Source of the DNA: Charina bottae
Lineage: Eukaryota > Chordata > Lepidosauria > Squamata > Charinaidae
Length of the DNA stretch: 64,000 bases
Assembly: GCA_023362775.1 (NCBI GenBank)
Contig: JALMGJ010000003.1
Span: 175,188,774-175,252,773, forward strand
Direction of reading: 5' to 3'
This document shows, in pieces, positions 1 to 10,615 of the stretch. A model generated the notes under the pieces. It did no database searches, was not told the DNA's origin, and saw only the letters and a program-made list of their open reading frames with translations. The translations under genes were made by a program, and so were the position numbers. How positions within the stretch are numbered: position 1 is the first letter of the stretch; each line of letters begins with the position of its first letter.

Positions 1-434
1 CCTAAGTTAGCACCAAAGGTCATGGATCACTACGATTACATCAAGACTTTTAAGGAAAGTTTTCATATTATGACACAAAGTAGCATCAAGAAAAAAAGTA
101 GAAAGAAAGAACAAGAGGGGGAAAAAAGAAAATCTATTGGAGTCAAGCCCATTTATATGAAACATACAACAGAAAAGGATTCAGCCAGCTCACACTGAGT
201 AGAGAATGAGCACCATAGGATTCAATCTGATAGATGTTGCTGCTCCCCTTTTGCACAAAGACTACAATCCAGTTGGAGGTGTGTGCAAAGCAAAAACTGC
301 AGCCCTGATCCTCATTTCCCTGATAATAGCAAGTAATATAGGACAAGTGTTGAAGAGTTTCTTACTTGTGTGCCACTGCTTTATTGACTGCCTCTTGCAG
401 AAATGTGTAGCACATCACAAATTTTGCATACCTG
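1..434. other. unannotated AT-rich DNA
   Basis: No gene, RNA or repeat recognised. The open frames on both strands are short and have no recognisable domains or coding signature. Confidence 0.5.
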
Positions 435-796
435 TAAGGTATTGAGGGGCGTGGTGGCTCAGCGGGTAAGATGCCAGGCTTGTCGATCAGAAGATCGCAA
501 GTTCAGAGGTTTGAATCCCTAGCCCCGCGTGACGGAGTGAGCTCCCGCACTCTCCCCAGCTCTTGCCAACCTAGCAATTCGAAAGCATGCAAATGCAAGT
601 AGATGAATAGGTACCACTTCGGTGGGTAGGTAACAGTGTTCCGCGTGCGTCATGCTGGCCACATGACCGTGGAAGCTTCTTCGGACAACGCTGGCTCTTC
701 GGCTAACAAACAGAGATGAGCACCGGCCCCTAGAGTCAGACACGACTGCACAAATATGCGGGGGGAACCTTTACCTTTACCATAAGGTATTGAGGG
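435..796 (+). mobile_element. Sauria-type SINE, full length, with target-site duplication
   Basis: A tRNA-derived SINE of about 335 bp. The head (about 449-525) has a Pol III box A (TGGCTCAGCGGG, 455-466) and box B (GGTTTGAATCC, 508-518). A tRNA-unrelated body follows, then GTCAGACACGACTG at 735-748, which is the BovB LINE 3' motif. The tail is a short ACCTTT tandem at about 767-782. The 14-bp duplication TAAGGTATTGAGGG flanks the element at 435-448 and 783-796. Sauria SINEs of lepidosaurs are known to share the BovB 3' end and are thought to use BovB reverse transcriptase in trans. The frames inside it are not genes. Confidence 0.88.
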
Positions 797-1307
797 AAAG
801 AGAATGAGAAGTCTCAACTTTTATTTATTTATTCATCCATTTATTCATTTAATCCATTCTGTTAGTTATTTAATAACTATTAATAACTAATTATTTAATT
901 AGCTTATAGAGCAGTCTGGCATTCCTGATCATATTGGGTAATCAAGACAAGCTATACAAAGCAATAAAAATAGTGAATAATGTGAATTTGGTCAATAAGA
1001 ACATACCCTGATTTGAATTCTGTTTTCTCACTGAAAATTTACAGTCAGAAGCTAAAATACTATATTCAGAATTCTGTTTGTTTTTCAGGATGGCATTGGC
1101 GTGCAATGCTGCACTTAGCAAATTTCATCAAGCAACTTTACCTAATAATCACTATAACTATTTTAAATTGGTTCTTCATCCTTAATGTGATTAATAATTA
1201 ATGGGGGGGGGCAAGATTCTCTTTAAAAAATGTAAACTTTCCCCAGCCCAGTCATTGTTACCAGCCCTGTCTTCCTTTAACTACTGAACTTCTGGACAAG
1301 GATTATG

Positions 1308-1309
<2 letters not shown>

Positions 1310-1360
<51 letters not shown>

Positions 1361-1361
1361 T
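1310..1361. repeat. (TTAC)n microsatellite
   Basis: Uninterrupted TTAC tandem of about 13 units, directly before a minus-strand retroposon tail rich in TTAT. Confidence 0.95.
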
Positions 1362-1530
1362 TATTTTATTTCCTTTATTATTTTTATAAATAACTCAAGG
1401 CGGCAAACATACCTAATACTCCTTCCTCCTCCTATTTTCCCCACAACAACAGCCCTGTGCTGTGAGTTGGGCTGAGAGAGAGGGATTGGCCCAAGGTCGC
1501 CCAGCCGGCTTTCATGCCTAAGGCGATACA
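1362..1530 (-). repeat. MIR-like/CORE SINE with CR1-type 3' end, partial
   Basis: In reverse complement it contains the stretch of amniote MIR-like SINEs around a transcribed GGGCCAATC / CTCAGCCCAAC core, followed by an AAGGCGGnAnA-type 3' end and an A/T-rich tail on the low-coordinate side. The tRNA-like head is not complete. The family call is from pattern memory. Confidence 0.55.
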
Positions 1531-2616
1531 GTCAAGAAGCATAATTATAAAATAAAGCTTTATAGTGTTACAGATCTATTTGATTGTAAATTGGTGCAGA
1601 TTACCATGGCATTTGTCAAAGTGTTTTAATTTGTGTGGTTGGATTACAAGACACTGAAGCACAATAAGATTTTCTGCTATTAGAGCCAGTAACCTGTAAC
1701 CAATCATGTATCTTTTTGTGTTTAAATGCGTAAATGGAAAAGGATTCTTATTTGGAAATATCATAAATCTGCCACCTCTAATGTAATCTTTACAAGGCTG
1801 TTGTATCCAGCTAAAAGAGATTGTTACTCCTTTTGCCATAATTATAATCATAACATACATTTGATATTTCATAACTTTCTTTTGTTCAGCAGCAAATGCA
1901 TTATAAAGAGTACAGTGTTAATAAATAGAGGCATAATGAATGTGACTAATTGATTTTGGCAGTCAAAGACTGGCATACTTTTTGTGCAATGGGGAATCCA
2001 TTCAAAGAAGCTTAACTGCTATTGAGTATGAGACTTCAGTATAATAATAGGATCTAATTTGGATTCTGTTGTATGAGGTGAGTAAGGCAATAGATGTGAG
2101 TATTTATGCATACTGTGATGGAGCATAAAAACTATATTGTTATTGCTTATAAGTAAGTCTTCTTTTTTAAAAATTGTACTAAATATTGTGGGCTGTACTA
2201 TGGAAAAGGCAAATGTGAGATGTTAGTGTTTTAAAATGTCCGAACATGTAAGTATTACCAAACGAGCTTATCTCTTTAGTGCTGGACTCAGATTTTCCCT
2301 GTGTGAATTACTCAAACAGCAATGAAAATGCTGGGAGACAACACAAAAAGATTAAATTGTATGCCCAAGTGCAGAACACAGCCCTTTAGCAGGTGTTTAG
2401 TAAAAAATTAATTCCTTGAAATTCCAAGGGAGAAGCCTGAGGCTTTATGATGAGTATGACCAGTCTTACAATCAAGACTTTGGATGGATATCAAAACCAA
2501 TTTTTGTATTCTTTGAGAAATCTTTATAAAATTAATCTACAGAAATGTAGTTGCTTTATACTGGATATTGAATATGAAACTGTACACTCTCAGTAATTCA
2601 GCTCAGCAATTCAGCT

Positions 2617-2648
<32 letters not shown>

Positions 2649-5379
2649 ACACATACATCCTAAATTTGTAAGTCTCTACAGATGTCCTTTGCCCTGAAAA
2701 TTCACATACTGTGGAGACTAACTCAAGCTTTTGCATTGACATAAGCAGAGGAATGAGATTCTCCACTACTTATGGCAAAGCTCACTGCTCAGGGATACCA
2801 GAATCCATAGTATGATATCCCCTTTCACTTTTCATGAGGCATTCAGCATGGCAAGCAAGGAAGCCAATCTTTCTGCTTTCAGAGAGAATACCATTTCAAT
2901 CAAGAGGTTTGTTCCATATAGTTTATATTCTACCTTTAATTATCCCTACATGGCAAATCTATCTGTCTGTCTGTCTATCGTCAGACTTTGGTAGAATCAC
3001 AATTGCTTCTTCTCTGAGTTTTTTAAAGATAAATTAAAACTCGTGAATAACTTTTAATTCAGTTCAGTGGGCCTTCAAGTAAATTATGCTCAGTTACTAT
3101 AGAATTAATGCACAACAGTAATAAATTCTTGAAACTTAATGTACCAAAGCATAAAATCTCCTTCTTGATACTACACCACAAAGTTGTATTACAAGTTCTA
3201 AGGTTAAACTAGATTGTTATTCTGTATTCTTAACACCCACATGCTTTCCATTAGATAGGTTAGCAAATGATTTATAGAAGGTAGATGCTCTTTAATTGTA
3301 ATTAATTTTCAACACCATTAATATTTCATATCATTTATTTAAAAATCAATTTTGTTTGTTTTATTTTTCATTGTTCTCTGACACCACAGAAAATACTGTC
3401 CAAATGCAGTTAGTAAATATCAGAAATGGAAAGTCAGTCATTTCCAGGCAGTAGACAATTGATTTTCCACCAATCAGGACAAAAACAAAGAGAGCCTATT
3501 CGTTTATTTATGAGGTCGTATTAAAACTGATCATTATTTCTAGCACTAATCTAGCAACTAATCACTATGTTGACAGAAACTGTAAAGAAAATGTTATAAA
3601 TTGCTTGCTGAATGTCTGCTTGCATGATTTTTGTTTAAATGTTCCTTAAATTGGTCAGTGCTTGAAGTATCAGATTCCAGGAATTAATAATAAGATGCTC
3701 ATAGAATGTTTATCTCTTTCATGCTAAGTAATGATTTGCTTGACAGTGGTTTATTGAATAAACTGTAATTCATTAAACATGCACAACATTCTAGCCAAAA
3801 ATAAAGGAAACCACATTATCATTTAATAGGACTCTCCCCTTTCCCCTTCTGAAGAAGGGAAACCTTTGGACACCTTTAAGCATCCTCTGAAACCTTAGTT
3901 AAAGGCTGAAGATCTGTCAACATGGCATCATCCAGTAGTATTGTAGTAATGTATATGAACTGGGACGAGTAGGGCATGTAAGACAGCATGTTACTGCCCA
4001 AAGTATTGTCCCTATACTATTCCTGTTTCTATATCTTACTATAGGTACTGTAGGTATTTTGTTTGTTTTTAAAACTGGAATTTAAACTGGGTTTTACCGA
4101 GACAGCTTATAATCTATATAGGGCCAGAATGTGGAAAAGAAGTTCTCATCCGTCAAAAATGATTTATTAATCGGGCTTATACTGATGCTATAGCATCACA
4201 CTAATTAAAAAAAAAGGAAATCCAATCATGAACCTACATATATCCTGTGGGTGTAGGTACTTCAAAGTTAGAGATTTTATAAAATTTTATATTTTTTTAA
4301 GCTGGAAAAAAAATAGTTCTTCTCTCATAGAGTTAAACTAAAAATTCTTTAAATTTTTTAAAAATTCTGGCCACAGACTTTAAAGGTGGATTAGGCAAAT
4401 TAATGAAAGATAAAGCATTAAATGGCTAATAGTTAAGAGGATTTTTATATTCCCTCTGGAATCAGAGGGAGTGTCCCTCCCCATAAGTTCTTAGGAAAAG
4501 GAGTGAAATTGTACTATTGTGCTCATGTCCTAGTTATATATGTTACTGTGGAAACATAATGCTATATAAGATGGGCTTTGGTCTCATCCAATTGGTCTCC
4601 ATATTCTTATGGAACCATATTAACATTTAAATTTAATGATATAAGAATATTTTTTTAAAAAAATTGCAACAATATTAGGACATATTACTAATTTTACTTG
4701 AATTGTTATTACCACATATAAGACTAGAAATTAAAAAGAGTGTAGGGGGAGGGGGAATCAACAAATGAATAGTAATCACAATAACTTGCAGTTGCTGTGT
4801 TAAATGTGTGGAATTAAATGATAGCCTTAGTTAACCGCAGCTTCAGGTTAGCAGCAACAGCCTAGCATCCACCCAAACTCATACAGATCTGCAGACAGCT
4901 ATGCACAGTACCAGAAGATCTTGCTTATTTGAAAAAAAATATTCTTACATTTCTTCTGAGGTTACCACAGAACAAGTCGTCTTTCCCTTTGTATCTCTTT
5001 TTGTAGTTGCTGTGCTCTTGCCAGTCATTAACTAGACTGGGAAGAATTTACCTTCTTAAAAGTCTTGATTGTGAGGACTTCACATACTCATTTCCCTTCA
5101 CAACAAATAACACATGAGCCACACAATTTTGTTTACTTTGTTTAGCTACATTTCTAACATACCATCATTGAAAGCTCCTAGAGGTGAATAGTAATTGTGG
5201 CCAAAAGAAGAATATGGGACTCCCCTAAATGTGGGTAGAGCCTTATTTTTCTCTTGAAAGGAGAAGGGGAATTTTAAAAAGCACTGACAAAAAAACACAT
5301 GTTGAGATTTTTTGCCAGTAATTCATATCTTAAGGCACAATGGGAATAGAAATAGAAAATTGGTATTAATTTTCATATA
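1531..5379. other. gene-free AT-rich stretch
   Basis: No coding signature or RNA gene seen. It contains a (CA)n microsatellite (2616-2644), short homopolymers and scattered short frames only. Unrecognised old repeats cannot be excluded. Confidence 0.5.
2616..2644. repeat. (AC)n microsatellite
   Basis: Pure AC dinucleotide run followed by an imperfect GTGCACACATACAT extension. Confidence 0.95.
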
Positions 5380-5387
5380 CTTTAATA

Positions 5388-5719
5388 CAGAGCTTTCCAA
5401 ACTGTGTGTCGCGACACAAAAGTGTGTCGCCACACACAGCGTGGTGTGTCGCCACACCACCCGGAAGCGGCGGCGCGCGCGTGCACGGTGGCCGCCATGC
5501 ACGCGCGCGCCGCCGCACGCCCCCCGTGCCGCCGCACGCCCCTCCCGCGCCGCCACCATGCGCGCGCACGCCGCCCGCACCGCCGCACGCCCCCCCGCGC
5601 CGCCGCCGTGCGCGCGCGTCACCGCATGCCCCCGCGCGCCGTCGCCGTGCGCGCGCGTGTCGCCGCCGCTGCCGCTGCCGCCAGGTGTGTCGCCAGCGGC
5701 GGCACTTTGGAAAGCCCTG
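5388..5719 (+). mobile_element. hAT-type MITE with GC-rich core, copy 1
   Basis: A 332-bp element with inverted ends CAGAGCTTTCCAAA / CAGGGCTTTCCAAA (right end read in reverse). It is flanked by a perfect 8-bp duplication CTTTAATA (5380-5387, 5720-5727). CAG...CTG ends and 8-bp duplications define the hAT superfamily. The left subterminal part is a series of GTGTGTCGC/GCGACACAC inverted motifs, including the palindrome GTGTCGCGACAC. The core is GC- and CpG-rich with alternating CG/GC/TG runs. There is no transposase, so it is non-autonomous. The central TA of the duplication agrees with the Buster-group preference (nnnTAnnn). Arg/Ala/Pro-rich open frames in all phases here are composition artefacts. 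Confidence 0.92.
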
Positions 5720-5727
5720 CTTTAATA

Positions 5728-8224
5728 GATGTGTGGTTTGTTGCCCTGTTCTTGAATCAGTGTATGATCCATGCTTAATGATCATTTCTAGCACATTATC
5801 TGCCACATTAAGTTTACAGATATTCTGAAGCGTCTTACATATGGGGGCTGCAGTAGGAAGGGGACAACATCATGTTCAGCATGGATCACATTTTCACATT
5901 TCAAAGCATGTGTGACCTTTCAAGTATGTGTAAAAGGAATCCACATCGAGTGTTGCACATGGCATCTGCCTTCCTATGGAGACCTTTAATACTTGAACCC
6001 ATATGACTGAAAATCCATAAATAAATATATACTAAATTGTGAGGGTACAGTTTATGTTGTTAGAATTTCTATGTGTTGATTTCATATTTTAAAAAATCAA
6101 GATAAATCTAACAACAGCCTAAGTAAAAATAATGCATTTTTAAAAGGTCTTCTTGTGTTCTCCATGTCTTTTTCCTCCCCCACCCCTAAACAATATATTA
6201 CTATTTAAAATCCATAATAGAAGGCTATGATCTCAATATGACATATGTACCAATATTATTTAGTAAAAGTGGCACTTTCAATATTTATTTCTGCAGTGAC
6301 AAGATTTATGTGCAGTACATTTCTGAAGATTTACTCTGTTTATTTACCAGAGAGCTTTTATGGAGATCTACATTTGTGTGAGAGTACAGCTAGAGAGAGA
6401 GAATCAGGAGTAATTGACTTTCTGATTATTTATTTGTTTTCTTGCCGTTAAAACCCCTTGAATGGTAGCAGCAGCACTTCTTTTTAAGATTTCATTAGCA
6501 GAGAGGTGTTTTCTCATATTCCCCCCTCTCACATGTATTTTATAGATATTTAACTCTCCCCCTCCTCCTTTGCTTTAAAATAGACTTTATAGTGCTTTCT
6601 ATTGTTGACAGCTTTTTGTTAGTAAGGCATTGCCTCTCCTGGTATGTGTTTGGGACCGGGTGCATACTACACCTTTTCAGTTCCACAGGGATAGGACCAG
6701 ATGGAAGAATTTGATTATCCAGCAGTAGAGGACCAACTGTTCAGTTGGATACAGAATCGGGAGAAAAGGGTTGAAGAGATCTAAAATGGCTGTTGTATGT
6801 GGAGCCAACAGTTTCCGAAGGGAACCAAGCAGGCACTGAGGTGTAGTAATGCAGAATCTCTTCCAAGTACCAGCTGGGGCTTTCAGGAGCTGCTATCCCC
6901 ACAGCAGACACTCAGCAGGCTCCAAGCAGCTTGACTTTACCATATGTGGAACTTTTTATTCTCCACCTCACTCCCCAGAGAGACAGGCCACTGGGACACC
7001 AGAGGCAGGTGAATTGCTCTTAATGCAGAGTACTAAATCACTAGGTTAACATGAGAAGCCTGGAGAGAGGAAATGGATCTGCAGAAGACTGACTCGGACT
7101 CCCTTAACCTTGGAGCTATTCTGAGTACCAAAAAAGATTGCGCATAATGTTTCATTAAGCTTTCACCTTGTGCATGCATACCCGCTTTTATACAAGTGAC
7201 CTTTTCATCCTTGTACATATTTTCTAAATGCTTTTAAAAAGCTGCTCAGTCCTTCAGAAGGCTAACAGTATGTTTTTTAAAAATTCGTACAGAACAGTGC
7301 ATTTAACATAATGAGAAAGCTGAATTGCATTGCCATGTGTGATCTGTAGGAAATACCGTCTTCTCTGTGTTATTTTTCAGGCACTCCAATTTGACAGATG
7401 GGAACAAAGCCACAAAATAGTCCATAATTCCAGTTAGTTTAATAAATTCATAGCCCCTCCTTTGCCACCAAATGCTTGCTTAATAATAGTGAAGATGGAT
7501 CCGAAATATTTTGGCCCTATTTAAAACTGAATCATTTTACATTTATTTTTTCTTTCCTCCCCACCCACAACATATGGTCAGTCTCAAAGTCAAATATTTT
7601 TATAGAATTCCTACCCAATTACATGTATTAGAGTTTCTTCCTAAAAATTAGCATTTGGATGGCTAAAGGCTCATCCCCAGTTCTCGGATCACCTGATTTT
7701 ACATTTATATGAAAATATCACAGAATATCAGCAGATATATATGTAAGAAAAAAAAATCTCTCTCAGTACATATGATTGCTGATATTATGTAGGATTTTTT
7801 TTTTCTTTTTAAGATTAACTCTGTTTATTTGCTTTGATTTTATCCATTATTGGGATTTCTCTTGAATTTAAATAAGTGATAACCACCAAGAGTTGATAAG
7901 CTTTTGCTGAAAAGAAAATCAAGGAAAGTGCACATATTTAGTTAAAATTATTTTTTGTCCATCTCCAAATAAATGGTATATCATTTTTTCTATTTTAATA
8001 GGAAAATTAGTAGATGTGGCATCTGAAACCTGCCATCTGGATGACAGTTTTGTGATTTTCCCCCAGACATCAGAATGTTTTGCAAAGGTGAACTGTGTCT
8101 ACCTACGTGATAATATCCTTTTTTTTTTAAATAAAAGCTCGACCAAGGGATACTATTGGTTCTATGTTCTTTAAGTACTCAGTAACACAGCAAATGATAG
8201 TTGTTTTAACAACAGAGCCTAATT
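5728..8224. other. gene-free stretch
   Basis: Nothing recognised beyond short frames and A/T runs. The frame at 6849-7049 and its neighbours show no domain. Confidence 0.5.
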
Positions 8225-8362
8225 CAGCCTTCCCCAACCTGGGGTCCTCTAGGTATATCAGATTATGATTCCCATCATTCTAAAGCAACACAACCATTCT
8301 GACTGGCCATAGGAAGGACTATAGTTTAGTACAACTGGACAGCCTCAGGCTGGGGAAAGCTG
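8225..8362. mobile_element. palindromic hAT-like MITE, copy A
   Basis: Long imperfect inverted repeat: the left end CAGCCTTCCCCAACCTGGGG pairs with the right end CAGGCTGGGGAAAGCTG. The arms carry the GGACTACAATTCCCATCAT-type signature common in reptile genomes, degraded here. The candidate flanking octamers match only 6/8 (8217-8224 versus 8362-8369), so the exact ends and superfamily are uncertain. Confidence 0.6.
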
Positions 8363-8370
8363 TCTGATTG

Positions 8371-10319
8371 GTTCTATTGTAAATAATAAGACTTTAAACG
8401 TTAATTGGCATCTGCCATTGACACGGCAATATAATCAGTTATAAAAAGGTTTCACTCAAGTAATACATTTTGCAATAATTACGAATAATAATAAATTATT
8501 TTATCAGCCTATTTTATTTCAGTTCCCCTATTTTCACATACACTCGTGTGTCTACATACATACTCACATATACATATACAGTACATATACATATAGAGTA
8601 CCTCTGATTGTGCGTTTCCTTTTAATTTTTGCATAAAAACAATTCGTTTAACAGAGTACGTCTATTATATCAGTGGGTGAGTTATGTAAATAACAACAGA
8701 GTTATTTTCTTATGGTTGTTTCATGCAAGAGGTAAATACTCCCAGAGCTAATCTCAAAGAACTAAAATCAAAACTTTGGGACCAAACCATGAAGTTAATG
8801 AGCTATCCCCAAAAGTTGAACCAGGTGAGATATAGCATTAGGCTTGGATTTTGGGGATAAGCCAAGAGACCACACAATTCCATGGAGTGAAATGTGAATT
8901 TTGATCCTATAAAATGGTTTAATGTATTTTAATATATTACCTATCCAGGGATATAAAAACAAACCCAAACCTATAGGTGAATAAATAAGGAACGTTGTTA
9001 ACACTGCACAGATAGAATGAAAGCTTTATAGCATCAATGTGTCATAGACTAAAATGAAATTCAAACAATTTTAAATGAAACACATAAAAATATAGTAGCA
9101 TTAAGAATAATTGAAGAACTGTCAACATAATTGTGCAGAACCTGGCAATAGAGTCAGAAACCACATCTTGTTGGTGGAACAATAGAATAATAGAATGAGA
9201 TTCCTCCACCCATTAGTGATGTACTAATAAGGGCATTAGTAGAATGGAGCTCCACGCAAACAGTACTGATCAGCAGTAGAATGTTATTGTATTTGCCCTC
9301 CAGTAGCACCAAAGGCATTGAAATGAGCTAGAGCAAAGGCTCTTCAGCAATTTATCTTTGTAATGTGAAACCAAGTAATAGGCAGAACCATTCCTAGCTC
9401 TCCCATCAAACCTATGTGAATAATTTTAGATAGCAGTTAGTATCTAATTTCATCAGAAGAGCTCAAATACTGGTAAATAAGGATCCCAAACACTTCTTTG
9501 TTCCAATTATTGCTAAGTTGTATATTCTCTAAAAATACAATAGAGTAACAAAAATGTGAAGTATAATCACTCTGTCTCAACCTGGTGTTGTAGAGACAAG
9601 TTGACTTAAATTCCAAAATTGCTAGTCAACATGCCCAAAGGTGTTTCATTTATAAAATGCATCCCCCCAAATATCTAAAAATGCTGAAGGCAATGCTGGC
9701 TATAAATTCTAGGATCTGAAGTCCAGCTCGTCAGCAGGACCCTTGCTTAAGGAAAGTTGACGTATGTTGAAAAAAAACTGAAAAAAATTAAAAGTGGCAA
9801 ATCCTTGTTTACAAGTAGAGCACCACATATATTCCTGATACAATTTTTTAGTCTTCATGTGTATTCCCCATAATTTTAAATCCTCCTCCTCAGAATGGAA
9901 GAATGTAAAATGAAGCCCTGTCCTCTACCTTTCACCTTCAACTTGCCATTACTTCTAGGATCCTGCCAATAATAACCCCTTCTCCCCTCTCTGTTTGGAG
10001 TACATGTTACTGTATGTCCTCCCTGGGACCAGAAATTTTCATGTTCCAAAGTGACAACAGTGGAATCCACGGTGAACTGCTTTAAGTATAATCAATTTTG
10101 CTTGGAGTACAAAACCAACACCAACAATCCAAATAATGGTTTTTAGCTTCTGAGGCAGCACAAAATGCATAAAATATATGTCAACAACAAAGTACTGACA
10201 GAATCACATGACTTAATAAGGCATGTCTCCAGAAGATGGGAATTGCAATATCCAAAATTCCCAACCATCATGGCCAAAGACTACCTGACACGGGTTTCCT
10301 GTTGCAGCATTCCCAATAC
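8371..10319. other. gene-free stretch with a half palindromic MITE
   Basis: The only recognisable item is about 9681-9762, one degraded arm of the palindromic MITE family seen at 8225 (AATGCTGGCTATAAATTCTA, then GAAGTCCAGC). A similar arm-like fragment (GGGAATTGCAATATCC) lies at about 10238-10290. No gene seen. Confidence 0.4.
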
Positions 10320-10327
10320 ATCTAGAG

Positions 10328-10607
10328 CAGAGCTTTCCAAACTTTTCATGTTGGTGACACACTTTTTAGACATGCATCATTTCGCGACACACTCTTACAG
10401 CAGGGCATCATTTCGCGACACACTCTTACAGCAGTGCACAAGGTAGGCACTAGGACCTGCGTGGAATCACAGCAGGTTTGGAGGCAGCAAGGCACAAGGT
10501 AGGCACTAGAACCTGTGTGGAAGCCAGGAGGCAGCAGCAGCTGCGACACACCCAGACACTTCAGCCGACACACTAACGTGTCCCGACACACAGTTTGGAA
10601 AGCTCTG
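10328..10607 (-). mobile_element. hAT-type MITE, divergent sister of the GC-rich family (copy 2)
   Basis: A 280-bp element with matching CAGAGCTTTCCAAAC ends and a perfect 8-bp duplication ATCTAGAG (10320-10327, 10608-10615) with central TA. Its right end, in reverse complement, continues as CTGTGTGTCGGGACAC, nearly the left end of the copy at 5388, so it lies in the opposite orientation. The interior is not the CG minisatellite. It has a tandem duplication of about 31 bp (10374-10403, 10405-10434; GCATCATTTCGCGACACAC...) and a second pair spaced 56 bp (from 10436 and 10492; GCACAAGGTAGGCACTAG). No protein is encoded. Confidence 0.9.
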
Positions 10608-10615
10608 ATCTAGAG

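Noticed and set aside
449..525. tRNA gene
   Set aside because: Box A and B are present, but the sequence continues as a SINE body with BovB-like tail and a target duplication; no proper acceptor-stem pairing and CCA-side structure.
3840..3865. CCCTTCTGAAGAAGGG hairpin as a terminator or regulatory site
   Set aside because: A small isolated palindrome in eukaryotic non-coding DNA with no supporting context.
5312..5828. Overlapping 68-146-codon Arg/Ala/Pro-rich frames on both strands
   Set aside because: They coincide with the GC-rich MITE core, occur in several phases on both strands at once and have no domain; lack of stops is due to low A/T content.
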